A stretch of 64,000 nucleotides of DNA from positions 124,001 to 188,000 of the forward strand of contig JAHBXE010000004.1 of assembly GCA_019636625.1 (NCBI GenBank), given 5' to 3'. A model generated the notes under the pieces. That model made no database searches and was not told the DNA's origin. It was given only the letters and a program-made list of their open reading frames with translations. The translations under genes were made by a program, and so were the position numbers. Of the stretch, positions 1-10,959 are shown in pieces (the stretch's first letter is position 1; each line of letters starts with the position of its first letter). The stretch is from Phycisphaeraceae bacterium (GTDB lineage: Bacteria > Planctomycetota > Phycisphaerae > Phycisphaerales > UBA1924).

Positions 1-1077
1 ACGCTGCCCGAGGATTCCGCGGAGAAGACGTCGTACCCCTCGGGTCGGCTCGGGTGCCAGATCGGCGCGGGGTTGATCGCGGCGGAGACGGCGGAACTGT
101 CCATGGCGATGGCGACGGCGAAGGTCGGTCCTGCCGAGAGCCCGTCGCTGGACTTGAAGGCCTGGGGCACGGGCGAAGGGGGCGCGGGCGCCATGAACAA
201 CCTGCCCCCGCTGTGGATGCTCAAGTACCTGCCCAACATGCTGGCCTGTCATGTGACCATCATTCACGGCGCGGAAGGTCCTTCGAACACCATCACATGC
301 GCCGAGGCCAGCGGTCTGTTGTCGATCGGGGAGTCGGCCCGTGTCATCGAGCGGGGCGATGCCGACGCGTGCTTTTCCGGAGGGGCGGAGTCAAAGATCA
401 CGCTCATGGGCCTGCTCCGCATGCAGCTTGCGGGGCGTCTGGCGCCATCGGGAGATATCGAGGACGGTGGTTCGCTCGTGCGCCCGTACGACCCGCGCTC
501 GGGCGGGACGATCATGGGAGAAGGGGCGGGAATTCTCATTCTGGAGGAAGCCTCCGCCGCGGCGGGCCGTGGAGCGAGGGTGTACGCCGAGGTGGCTGGG
601 TTCGGGGCGTCCCATTCCGATGCGATGGATGTGCTCGCGGGGGACACGGCCGGCCCGCTGGTGTACGACGATGAGGGGATCCGCTTCGCGGTGGAGAATG
701 CGCTGGAGGATGCGGGGCTCGACGCCGGTGACATCGATGCCATCGTGCCGCACGCGACGGGAGTGCCCGCGGCCGATGCGCGAGAGCTGGGGGCGTTTCG
801 CGCGGTGTTTGGTTCCCGCCTTTCGTCGGTGCCGCTCGTGACGCTGGCTCCCGTGGTCGGGGATTGTGCGGCAGCGCAGGGCGGTCTGTCCGCTGCGGTG
901 GCGGCTCTGTGCCTTCACCATCAGCGGCTTCCGGCCCGGATCCACGCGGGGACGCACCATCCGGACATCCAGGCCGGCGCCTTCCCGGGCGGGAGTGCGA
1001 CGTTGCGCCATATCCTCGTGCTGAACAGTTCGCTGGGCGGACAGAACGCCGCCATCATCCTGCGTGCCGCGGGATGA
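1..1077 (+). CDS. Beta-ketoacyl synthase-like protein, 5' end outside window, degenerate active site
   Basis: The frame is open to the window edge, so the N-terminus is missing; about 358 residues are visible, ending in a normal KS C-terminus (GGQNAAIIL). It belongs to the FabF/KAS II thiolase fold. The nucleophile Cys is present in TITCAEASG (visible residue 100) and the first catalytic His in VPHATGVPAAD. The usual K-S-x-x-G-H block is replaced by TLAPVVGDC, so the lysine is lost and the second histidine is Asp. In this family both histidines support decarboxylative condensation, so I infer a non-condensing partner, comparable to a KS-beta/chain length factor, for the intact synthase 0.8 kb downstream. 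A divergent but active synthase is the alternative. Confidence 0.85.
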   Translation, partial: TLPEDSAEKTSYPSGRLGCQIGAGLIAAETAELSMAMATAKVGPAESPSLDLKAWGTGEGGAGAMNNLPPLWMLKYLPNMLACHVTIIHGAEGPSNTITCAEASGLLSIGESARVIERGDADACFSGGAESKITLMGLLRMQLAGRLAPSGDIEDGGSLVRPYDPRSGGTIMGEGAGILILEEASAAAGRGARVYAEVAGFGASHSDAMDVLAGDTAGPLVYDDEGIRFAVENALEDAGLDAGDIDAIVPHATGVPAADARELGAFRAVFGSRLSSVPLVTLAPVVGDCAAAQGGLSAAVAALCLHHQRLPARIHAGTHHPDIQAGAFPGGSATLRHILVLNSSLGGQNAAIILRAAG

Positions 1078-1138
1078 GCGAGACCCACCCTTTGTGGCCT
1101 TTCCCAAGGCCCTACACCCCCTTCCCCAGGAGACGCCC

Positions 1139-1744
1139 ATGCACGACCGCGACTACGACCGGAACTACAACCGCCGTTCCTCCTACCACGACCGCCGCGA
1201 CGACCGGCGGGATGACCGCCGCGATGACCGGGGCGGACGGGGCGAGCGTCGCGGCACGCCGCTTTCCGATCTTGACCCCGCGCTGACCGAGGTGAGCCGC
1301 AAGGTCATCGGGTGCGCCATCGAGGTCCACATGGAGCTCGGGCCCGGCTACGAGGAGTCCATCTATTCCAAGGCGTTGCAGATGGAACTCGACCGCGAGG
1401 GCGTGAAGTACTCCGTGGCGCACCCGTTCCCGGTGTACTTCGATGAGAAGGAAATTGGCCGGACGATCGCGGACCTGTGGGTGGGCGACCGGTTCATCGT
1501 GGAGATCATGGCCCGGCCGGGGGAGATCGGCTCGTACGAGCGGGCGGCGCTTCGCGCGCAGCTCCGTGCGGCGGATGTCGAGCTCGGCCTGATCATCAAC
1601 TTCGGCGAGCGGCGGTTGAAGGACGGTCTTGTGCGTGTGCTCAACCCCGACAAGCTCAACGAGCTCAAGGGCGAAGGCGAGGACGACTACGAGGATGAGC
1701 CCGCCGAGGGCGGCGAGCCGGCCCACGGCGAGCAGCAGGCCTGA
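1139..1744 (+). CDS. GxxExxY protein (PD-(D/E)XK nuclease-like family)
   Basis: 201 residues. The core from about residue 45 matches the GxxExxY family: a conserved N-terminal helix (SRKVIGCAIEVHMELGPGY, EESIY), then an FDEKEIGRTIADLWVGDRFIVEI strand pair and a C-terminal VELGLIINFGERRLKDGLVR strand. The family is related to restriction-like nucleases, but its role is unknown. The first 40 residues are a highly charged Asp/Arg repeat (RRDDRRDDR type), unusual for the family. I chose ATG 1139 because CAGGAG lies just upstream; an upstream in-frame ATG at 1064 would overlap the preceding synthase. It sits between two ketoacyl synthase genes, which gives no clear functional hint. Confidence 0.8.
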   Translation: MHDRDYDRNYNRRSSYHDRRDDRRDDRRDDRGGRGERRGTPLSDLDPALTEVSRKVIGCAIEVHMELGPGYEESIYSKALQMELDREGVKYSVAHPFPVYFDEKEIGRTIADLWVGDRFIVEIMARPGEIGSYERAALRAQLRAADVELGLIINFGERRLKDGLVRVLNPDKLNELKGEGEDDYEDEPAEGGEPAHGEQQA

Positions 1745-1755
1745 GAGCGGCCGCC

Positions 1756-1857
1756 ATGGGCGCGATCCTCTTCTGCGTTCTCCTGTTCTACATCCTGCTG
1801 CGGATCGCGTTCATCGTGAGGTACGGCAAGAACGACAGCATCAATGGCCGAAAGTAG
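1756..1857 (+). CDS. Possible 33-residue single-pass membrane microprotein
   Basis: A short frame starts 11 bases after the GxxExxY stop and ends just before the next synthase. It encodes about 18 hydrophobic residues (MGAILFCVLLFYILL then RIAFIV) followed by a basic, polar tail (RYGKNDSINGRK). That is the shape of a one-helix membrane peptide. The ribosome site is weak (GAGAG). It could instead be chance coding in a short spacer. Confidence 0.35.
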   Translation: MGAILFCVLLFYILLRIAFIVRYGKNDSINGRK

Positions 1858-1867
1858 CGGAGAGTCC

Positions 1868-3199
1868 ATGACACGGCGCGTCGTCATCACCGGAATGGGA
1901 TGGGTCACGCCCTTGGGCCACGATGTTCCCTCGGTGTGGCAGCGGCTGCTCCGGGGCGAGAACGCGGTCGGCCCCGTCACGCGGTTCGAGGCGTCGACCT
2001 GGGCCACCAACTTCGCGGCGGAAGTCCGGAACTTCAGGCTCGAGGACTTTCTCCCGCCCGATCGCGCCAGGGTGCACCGGGGCGGCAGCGTCTCGACCCT
2101 GTTCGCCCTCGCCGCCGCGGCCCAGGCGTGGAAGCAGGCCGGGTTCGACCGCCCGGGCGCGTTCGCCCCGCGGCGTGTCGGCGTGTACGTCGGCGCGGGG
2201 GAGGGGTCCCTCGACTACACGCCCTTCAACGCCACTAACCTTCTTGGCTGGAAGGCGGACACCAGGACCGTGGACAGCGTCGCTTGGGCCCGCGCGGGGA
2301 CCGCACTGATGAACCGTCGCGCGGAGCTTGAGCAGGAGCCCAACGCCGCGCTTACCCACCTCGCGCATGCGTTCAACTGCCGCGGGCCTTCGAGCAACTG
2401 CATGACGGCGTGTGCGGCGAGCACGCAGGCAATCGGCGAGGCGTTCGAGATCATCCGGCGTGGCGACGCCGACGCGATGCTGACCGGCGGCGCGCACTCC
2501 ATGATCCATCCGCTGGGCATGACCGGCTTCATCCGCCTCACCGCCATGAGCACGCGGCGCGATGACCCGGCCACCGCGGCCCGCCCCTTCGACCAGTCGC
2601 GCGACGGCTTTGTCATGGGAGAGGGTGCGGGCATGCTCGTGCTCGAGGAGCTCGGGCACGCGCTGGCCCGCGGCGCTTCGCCGCTGGTGGAAGTCGCGGG
2701 TTACGGCTCCACGGCCGACGCCTTCCGCATCACCGACATTCAGCCCGACGGGCGGGGCGCCGCCGCGGCCATGAGCCAGGCCCTCCGCCAGGCCGGGATC
2801 GACCCGCGTGAGACGGACGATTCGGGCCGCCCGCTGGTGCACTACATCTCCGCCCACGGCACGGGCACGCAGGAGAACGACAAGATCGAGACCGCGGCCG
2901 TCAAGTCTGTGTTTGGGCCGCACGCGCCCCGCATCCCCTTCAGCAGCGTGAAGAGCATGCTGGGCCACCTGATCCAGGCGGCGGGCGCCGTGGAACTCAT
3001 GACCTGCATCCAGGCCATCCGCACCGGCTTCCTGCCGCCCACCATGAACCTGCGAACGCCGGACCCCAACTGCGATCTCGATTACATTCCCAACGCACCG
3101 CGCGACGAGCGGTCGCGCGGCGTGCGGGCGTGCCTGTCCAACAGTTTCGGCTTCGGCGGCCAGAACGACACCATCCTCATCCGTGCGTACGTGAACTGA
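1868..3199 (+). CDS. Beta-ketoacyl-ACP synthase II-type (FabF-like)
   Basis: 443 residues, full length for the family. It condenses an acyl primer with malonyl-ACP in fatty acid or type II polyketide synthesis. The full Cys-His-His set is visible: Cys182 in MTACAASTQAIGEA, His in YISAHGTGTQEND and Lys/His in SVKSMLGHLIQAAGA. The C-terminal SNSFGFGGQND loop is also present. I chose ATG 1868 (GGAG nine bases upstream, protein beginning MTRRVVITGMG); an in-frame ATG at 1844 is also possible. It lies downstream of a degenerate synthase and upstream of an O-methyltransferase, suggesting a specialised acyl pathway rather than housekeeping lipid synthesis. No ACP, ketoreductase or dehydratase is visible in the window. 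Confidence 0.92.
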   Translation: MTRRVVITGMGWVTPLGHDVPSVWQRLLRGENAVGPVTRFEASTWATNFAAEVRNFRLEDFLPPDRARVHRGGSVSTLFALAAAAQAWKQAGFDRPGAFAPRRVGVYVGAGEGSLDYTPFNATNLLGWKADTRTVDSVAWARAGTALMNRRAELEQEPNAALTHLAHAFNCRGPSSNCMTACAASTQAIGEAFEIIRRGDADAMLTGGAHSMIHPLGMTGFIRLTAMSTRRDDPATAARPFDQSRDGFVMGEGAGMLVLEELGHALARGASPLVEVAGYGSTADAFRITDIQPDGRGAAAAMSQALRQAGIDPRETDDSGRPLVHYISAHGTGTQENDKIETAAVKSVFGPHAPRIPFSSVKSMLGHLIQAAGAVELMTCIQAIRTGFLPPTMNLRTPDPNCDLDYIPNAPRDERSRGVRACLSNSFGFGGQNDTILIRAYVN

Positions 3200-3215
3200 T
3201 CGCTCGCCTCCTGCC

Positions 3216-3962
3216 ATGAGCCCCACTTCGCGAACCAAGCCCGATCCCGACCACGCCCCCCCGGCGGACACCCGGTCCTTCGCGGAGCAGTGGAGCGGGA
3301 TCAGCAAGTACCTCGCGGACGTGTTCGCCAAGCCCGATCCGCAGCTCGCGACGCTCATGTCCCGCGCCATCGCCGAGGGCATCCCGGATATCGCCGTCTC
3401 GCCGGAGACGGGGCGTTTTCTCTCGCTGCTGGCGCGGATGGCCGGCGGCCTGGGCGGGGGCGGGGGCGCGCGCATGATCGTCGAGGTCGGCACGCTCGCG
3501 GGCTATTCGACCATCTGGCTCTCGCGGGGCCTGGCGCCCGGCGGGCGCATCGTCACGCTCGAGCTCAACCCCAAGCACGCGGACTTCGCGCAGCGCGAGT
3601 TCGCCCGTGCCGGCATCGCCGCCCGTGTGCAGATCCGGCGCGGCCCCGCGCTCGAATCGCTCACCACCATGGCCCGCACCATGCCCCCGGCTTCGGTCGA
3701 CATGGTCTTCCTCGACTGCGTCAAGACCGAGTACCCGGAGTACTTCCGCATCGTCCGGCCCATGATCCGCGCCGGGGGCCTCCTGGTCGCGGACAACATC
3801 CTGTCCTCGGGCACGTGGCGGATCGACGACGGCCCGGGCACGAGCCCGGACCGCGATGCGGTGGACGAGTTCAACCACCTCGTCGCCGCGGACCCCGCGT
3901 TCGAGTCCATCGGCGTACCGATCGGAAACGGGATTCTTGTCGCCCGTCGCCTCGGCGCCTGA
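3216..3962 (+). CDS. SAM-dependent O-methyltransferase (caffeoyl-CoA type)
   Basis: 248 residues, typical length for the Methyltransf_3 family. The SAM-binding glycine loop is IVEVGTLAGYSTIWLSRGL, followed by the acidic strand end VTLELNPKHA and the metal/substrate loop MVFLDCVKTEYPEYF. The next conserved block is GGLLVADNILSSG. The family methylates phenolic hydroxyls using a divalent metal. The gene starts 16 bases after the synthase stop and is codirectional, so it is probably cotranscribed. The neighbourhood suggests tailoring of a product of the two synthases, though the substrate cannot be read from the sequence. Confidence 0.88.
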   Translation: MSPTSRTKPDPDHAPPADTRSFAEQWSGISKYLADVFAKPDPQLATLMSRAIAEGIPDIAVSPETGRFLSLLARMAGGLGGGGGARMIVEVGTLAGYSTIWLSRGLAPGGRIVTLELNPKHADFAQREFARAGIAARVQIRRGPALESLTTMARTMPPASVDMVFLDCVKTEYPEYFRIVRPMIRAGGLLVADNILSSGTWRIDDGPGTSPDRDAVDEFNHLVAADPAFESIGVPIGNGILVARRLGA

Positions 3963-4853
3963 TCACGGGCAGCCGGTCGCGAATCGGTTGTTGAAGCACA
4001 CGAAGTCGCCGATGTTGAGCACGGGGTGCGTCGTGCTCCCGTCGCAGTTGGCGTAGCTCGTCACCTGCTGCGCGTACGGCAACGCCAGGGCCTGGTGGTA
4101 CTGGTTCAGGAAGCACATGTAGTCGTTGGCCGTGAGCACCGGGCGTCCGGTGGAGCCGTCGCAGTTGGCGATGCACGCCGGCGGCGGCACGTAGCGGAAC
4201 CGCACAATCACGGGGAGGCCCTGGTCGGGCGTGCCCGTCGTGGCACCCGCCGACGATGCGCCCATGCTCTGCATCCCGTGCGTGTTGTTCGCGAGCGAAT
4301 CCACGAACAGCCGCGGCGTGAGGGCCGTCAGGTGGCCCGAGTGCCGGATGGTGAGGACCAGGTCCCCGCCCTGGTAGACGTACGGCGTCAACTGGATCTC
4401 CATACCCCACGGGTTCGCGCCCGGCGGCGCGACCACGTTCCGGTACGACGCCGCGGGCACCGCCAGCGGCCCCTGCCGGACGCGGACCTCCGTGGTCGGC
4501 ACGACATTCTCGGCGAACACGCCGCTCATGAAACCCGGCCCTCGTGCCGCGCGGCCGAGGTACACCTCGAACGTGAAGAAGTTCAGCGTGCTGGCCGGCC
4601 ATGAGCCCATGGCGTTCACCGTCCCGTAGTTTGAAGCCCGGAATGAGATCTGCGTGATGCTCGAGCCGACCGGGATCGAGGCCAGGTGCGCCGCGCTGAT
4701 CACCTGCTGGTGCGTCCGCGCAAACTCCCGCGTCGGGGTGTCCGCCGGGTTCACGGGGCTGGACAGCTGCTCAAATGCCGATGGAGCGACGACGGGCTGT
4801 GCCGCGGCCGTTGTTGCCGCGCCCGCCAGCGCGGCGAGAATGACGGTCTTCAT
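3963..4853 (-). CDS. Secreted protein with C-terminal GC-type dockerin-like repeats
   Basis: 296 residues with a signal peptide (MKTVILAALAGAATTAAAQ). The central 200 residues look like a beta-sandwich secreted domain of unknown function. The C-terminus carries two 24-residue modules of the form ANCDGSTxxPVLxxxDFxCF followed by NxF and a terminal GCP. The Asp/Asn-rich loops resemble calcium-binding dockerin loops, and such tails recur on exported proteins of Phycisphaerae-type planctomycetes. A GGAG ribosome site precedes the ATG. The gene is convergent with the methyltransferase and divergent from signal peptidase I. Confidence 0.8.
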   Translation of the reverse strand: MKTVILAALAGAATTAAAQPVVAPSAFEQLSSPVNPADTPTREFARTHQQVISAAHLASIPVGSSITQISFRASNYGTVNAMGSWPASTLNFFTFEVYLGRAARGPGFMSGVFAENVVPTTEVRVRQGPLAVPAASYRNVVAPPGANPWGMEIQLTPYVYQGGDLVLTIRHSGHLTALTPRLFVDSLANNTHGMQSMGASSAGATTGTPDQGLPVIVRFRYVPPPACIANCDGSTGRPVLTANDYMCFLNQYHQALALPYAQQVTSYANCDGSTTHPVLNIGDFVCFNNRFATGCP

Positions 4854-4950
4854 ATGGGGCGCTCCGTCGCGTCTGGGTTCAGGGGTGGACGGAGGGGTTA
4901 TCGACCAGCCCGCCCGCGGGGTTGAACAGGCGGATGGGCCGCAGCCCCGC

Positions 4951-4956
4951 TATCGT
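4951..4956 (+). promoter_or_regulatory. Putative -10 box (TATCGT) for leaderless lepB
   Basis: TATCGT lies seven bases before ATG 4964, with no Shine-Dalgarno sequence between. A transcript would start at or next to the ATG. This is one of many such arrangements in the window. No convincing -35 box is visible. Confidence 0.4.
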
Positions 4957-4963
4957 GACCGCC

Positions 4964-6667
4964 ATGACGGCCTCCCCTGCCCCGCAATCCCCGCCCGCTT
5001 CGTCGGCGAAGAGCCCCGATCAGCCCGCCCCGAACCAGATCAAGGAAACCCTGATCTCGATCATCATCGCGTTCGTGCTGGCGTTCGTGTTCCGGCAGTT
5101 CGTGATCGAGGCGTTCATCATCCCGACCGGGTCGATGGCGCCGACGCTGATGGGCGAGCACATTCGGATGACCTCGCCCAACACGGGGTACGAGTGGCCG
5201 GTCGGTCCCCAGTACAACCTGCCTACGCCCGGCGGCGGCGGTCAGCCCCTGTCGATCCAGGGTGACGCACGGTCCGGCCCTGTCCGCACGCACGACCCCA
5301 TGACCGGTCCGCCCGGATCCGGGCAGATGCTGGAGCGGTCCAACCTGCGGCTTCGCTCGGGGGATCGCATCATCGTCTTCAAGTACCTCTACGACATCTA
5401 CGACCCCAAGCGGTTTGACGTGGTGGTCTTCAAGGCGCCGCACGATCCCAAGACCAACTACATCAAGCGGCTGGTCGGCCTGCCCGGGGAGGAGCTGGCC
5501 CTCGTGGACGGCGATGTGTTCGCCCGCAAGCCAGAGCCCGCGGGCAAGGTCGGCGAGGACGGCTGGGCCATGCCGGGCTGGACCATCCAGCGCAAGCCCG
5601 AGCGAGCCCAGCGCGCCATGTGGCAGGATGTGTTCTCCAGCGAGTACCAGCCCCTCGACCCCAACGCCCGCAACCGCAACGGACTCCCCTTCAAGAGCCC
5701 GTGGCTGGGCGGCGACGGCTGGCAGATCGACGGCCGGCGCTCCTACGAATACACCCGGTCAGGCCCCACCACGCTTTCATGGAACTCCGCCGAATGGCCC
5801 ATCGGCGACTTCTATCCCTACAACGAACGTCCCAACACGCCGTCCCGTCCTCCCAACATCTTCCCCGTTGCCGACCTCATGCTCTCCTGCGGTCTTGAGC
5901 CCCTCGAAGGATCCGTCAACGTCGCCGCCGAGATCCGCGCCCGCGGGCACGACTTCCGCGTCGAGGTTCGCGGCGCGGCCGTGACGCTCAAGATGGGCCC
6001 CGTCGGTCCCGACCGGGGCGACGGGCGACGCGGGCCCGCCACCGACTGGACCACGCTCGGCACCGGCACGCTCCCGCACGAACTGCGCAAGGGCCGCGTC
6101 ACCAACGTCGAAGTCTGGCACGTCGATCAGACCCTGCAGCTCTGGGTTGAAGGGAAGCGCATCGCGATCGGTGAGTACAACTGGACTCCCGTGCAGCGCA
6201 CCGCCTTTGCCACAGGACTGACGACCGACCACATCACCCGCGTCTTCCGTGAGCACCGCGAAAATCCGCTGGCGAATCCCGCTTCGTACGCCGCGGGTTC
6301 GCCCGAGTTCCGCTGGGAGTTCGATGGCCCGGTCCGGCTCCACCGCGTGGGCGTCAAGCGAGACGTTCATTACCAGCCCGGCGGCGAGATGTCGATCGCG
6401 CTGCGTGCGTGCCACCCCACCACCGTCATGCACCTCGGGCCGGATCACTTCTTCACCTGCGGCGACAACAGCCCCAACAGCCTCGACGCCCGCGCCTGGG
6501 GCGACCCCGACCCGTGGGTCGCCAAGGAGATCGACAACACACCCGGCATCGTGCCGCGCAAGCTCATGATCGGTAAGGCATTCTTCGTCTACTTCCCCTC
6601 CATCATCCGCGGCGAGTCCTCCGGCTTGCCCGTCCCGGACTTTGGTCGCCTCCGGTGGATTTTCTAG
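4964..6667 (+). CDS. lepB: Signal peptidase I with large internal insertion
   Basis: 567 residues, about twice the usual length. It cleaves signal peptides at the membrane. A Pro/Ala-rich cytoplasmic start is followed by one membrane helix (ISIIIAFVLAFVFRQFVIEA), then the catalytic Ser57 in IIPTGSMAPTL. The general-base Lys168 is in NYIKRLVGLPGEE, and the C-terminal box GDNSPNSLDARAWG lies near residue 500. Between the Lys box and this box sits an insert of about 300 residues. Its second half (EIRARGHDFRVEVRG, KGRVTNVEVWHVDQTLQLWV) looks like a concanavalin/LamG-type beta-sandwich. I chose ATG 4964 because it follows a TATCGT box; in-frame TTG 4922 and ATG 4934 are alternatives. Confidence 0.9.
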   Translation: MTASPAPQSPPASSAKSPDQPAPNQIKETLISIIIAFVLAFVFRQFVIEAFIIPTGSMAPTLMGEHIRMTSPNTGYEWPVGPQYNLPTPGGGGQPLSIQGDARSGPVRTHDPMTGPPGSGQMLERSNLRLRSGDRIIVFKYLYDIYDPKRFDVVVFKAPHDPKTNYIKRLVGLPGEELALVDGDVFARKPEPAGKVGEDGWAMPGWTIQRKPERAQRAMWQDVFSSEYQPLDPNARNRNGLPFKSPWLGGDGWQIDGRRSYEYTRSGPTTLSWNSAEWPIGDFYPYNERPNTPSRPPNIFPVADLMLSCGLEPLEGSVNVAAEIRARGHDFRVEVRGAAVTLKMGPVGPDRGDGRRGPATDWTTLGTGTLPHELRKGRVTNVEVWHVDQTLQLWVEGKRIAIGEYNWTPVQRTAFATGLTTDHITRVFREHRENPLANPASYAAGSPEFRWEFDGPVRLHRVGVKRDVHYQPGGEMSIALRACHPTTVMHLGPDHFFTCGDNSPNSLDARAWGDPDPWVAKEIDNTPGIVPRKLMIGKAFFVYFPSIIRGESSGLPVPDFGRLRWIF

Positions 6668-6824
6668 GATTCACGGCAGTGACGCTGTGACGCAGTCATC
6701 GCAGATGGGTCAACGGTGATCGACGTGTGACCGAAGCGGCTTCGCTTTGGACTTCGACTTGCGCATCATGTCGCTCCGTTTCACCCAGCGCGTTCGGCAC
6801 CTCTGGGGTGAGTCTTCATCTGAA

Positions 6825-7298
6825 TCAAAGCGGCTTTCCAAGCCGCGCCCGCTTCTCGCGCAGGAATGTCTCGTGATGCTCCAGGTGCTTGATGTAGGTC
6901 TTCACGAGATCAAGAAGTGTCAGCTTGCCGTATTGGTTGTGCACCCCCGTCCGGATGAACGCCTCTTCAGGCAGCCCGCGGAGGATCTGCACCATCAGCT
7001 CCCGATTCAAGCGGAAGCAATCGCACGCCATCGCCACATCCATCCGCTCGTACCCCAGTTTCTTCGCGAACAGCGTCTCGTCGTACCCGATCAGCAGCGG
7101 GTTCTCCTCCGCGATGATCCGCTTCATCCGGTGCACCGCGATCAGGTCGCTGTCCAGAACGTGATGCACCAGCTGCTGGATGGACCAGGTTCCGGGGACC
7201 GGGAAGGCGATCAGTTCTTGAGGGGAAAGACCCCGGATCCACGCCGCGGGTGTCCCGGCCCCCGCGGCGAAACGATCAATGGCGGTTGCGTTGGTCAT
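6825..7298 (-). CDS. DinB family protein
   Basis: 157 residues of the DinB/YfiT-type four-helix metal-binding fold. The metal-ligand histidines are visible in LVHHVLDSDLIAVHRM and in YIKHLEHHE near the C-terminus. Family members are often thiol-dependent S-transferases or of unknown role. The start is ATG 7298, since only a TTG lies further upstream. TATTGT sits five bases before the ATG with no ribosome site, suggesting a leaderless message. The spacer 6668-6824 downstream of lepB holds no gene I can see. Confidence 0.8.
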   Translation of the reverse strand: MTNATAIDRFAAGAGTPAAWIRGLSPQELIAFPVPGTWSIQQLVHHVLDSDLIAVHRMKRIIAEENPLLIGYDETLFAKKLGYERMDVAMACDCFRLNRELMVQILRGLPEEAFIRTGVHNQYGKLTLLDLVKTYIKHLEHHETFLREKRARLGKPL

Positions 7299-7440
7299 GC
7301 CGGACAATACGGCCCCGCCGCACAGCGCCCCGCGCGGGCCGATCTCGGGATGATATCACCGCAGGTTATCCAACACGTAACATCCATCGATTCGATTCAT
7401 ACCGATACCGGGGTACGGTTAGCCATCCCAGGAGTTTGCC

Positions 7441-10290
<2,850 letters not shown>

Positions 10291-10302
10291 TGCGAACGAC
10301 GA

Positions 10303-10421
10303 GCCGCAGATGGCGCGGATGCTCGCGGATCGGAAGGACAAGTCCGCGCGCCATGCTCATTCCTGTCTGTCATTGGTCTGTATTCAGTTACCCATCGGCG
10401 TGCATCTGCGTCATCTGCGGC
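10303..10421. repeat. Intergenic 20-base inverted repeat pair
   Basis: Arms at 10303-10322 and 10402-10421 are inverted copies matching at 18 of 20 positions, separated by 79 bases. The right arm reads GCATCTGCGTCATCTGCGGC. The pair fills most of the spacer after acnA and could be a decayed miniature element or an RNA hairpin. A shorter related stretch (CGCAGATGGGTC) occurs near 6703. Confidence 0.5.
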
Positions 10422-10443
10422 TTCACTGACTTCAGGGTGCATC

Positions 10444-10899
10444 ATGACTCCCCGCCCCGACTGGACCGTCACGATCGAAGTCCCCGTCGTCTGGGCGGAG
10501 ATGGACGCCTTTGGCCACGTGAACAACGCCGTGTACTTCCGGTACTTCGAATCCTCGCGGATCGAGTACCTGCGGCAGGCCGGCTGGTTCGAGCTTCCCA
10601 CGGCCCCGGGCGGGCGAGTGGGTGTGATCCTGCACTCGGTGCAGGCGCGGTTTCGCCGTCCCGTCACGTTTCCGGACACGCTGCTGGTCAGTTCCCGCCT
10701 GCTGGACATCTCGACCGATCGGTTCACGCTTGAACACGAGGTCTGGAGCACGAGGCTGGGCGAGATCGCAACCGAGGGCCGGGGTTTGATCGTGTCGTAC
10801 GACTATCAGCAGAGTACAAAGACCCCGATTCCCGACGCGGCGCGGCAGCGGATCCTTGACCTGGAGGCCCGGCGTGGGCGAGGCCCCGGTCAGAAGTGA
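10444..10899 (+). CDS. Acyl-CoA thioesterase (4HBT/hotdog fold)
   Basis: 151 residues, the usual length for a single-hotdog 4-hydroxybenzoyl-CoA thioesterase-like protein. The family signature is intact: WAEMDAFGHVNNAVYFRYFE, where the Asp is the catalytic residue and HVNN begins the long helix. The remaining strands follow the hotdog pattern (RFRRPVTFPDTLLVSSRL). It hydrolyses acyl-CoA thioesters of unknown chain length. It begins three bases before ATG with no strong ribosome site. The following peroxiredoxin has its own promoter, so the two are probably separate units. Confidence 0.88.
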   Translation: MTPRPDWTVTIEVPVVWAEMDAFGHVNNAVYFRYFESSRIEYLRQAGWFELPTAPGGRVGVILHSVQARFRRPVTFPDTLLVSSRLLDISTDRFTLEHEVWSTRLGEIATEGRGLIVSYDYQQSTKTPIPDAARQRILDLEARRGRGPGQK

Positions 10900-10928
10900 T
10901 TGGCACGCGAGAAGAATCCTGATAGGCT
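10900..10928 (+). promoter_or_regulatory. Sigma-70-type promoter for the peroxiredoxin gene
   Basis: TTGGCA (10900-10905) and TAGGCT (10923-10928) are separated by exactly 17 bases. The box lies 31 bases upstream of the start codon, leaving room for the GAAAGGA ribosome site. It begins at the stop codon of the thioesterase gene. Confidence 0.6.
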
Positions 10929-10959
10929 GCGCGTGTTCGCAGAATGAAAGGAAGCCCAC

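Noticed and set aside
1841..3493. Long minus-strand frame of 550 residues opposite the FabF-like synthase
   Set aside because: It is an antisense shadow of a recognised gene, with no domain and the biased composition typical of the opposite strand in GC-rich DNA.
3963..4853. Calling the dockerin-like proteins part of a cellulosome
   Set aside because: No glycoside hydrolase, scaffoldin or cohesin was seen in the window.
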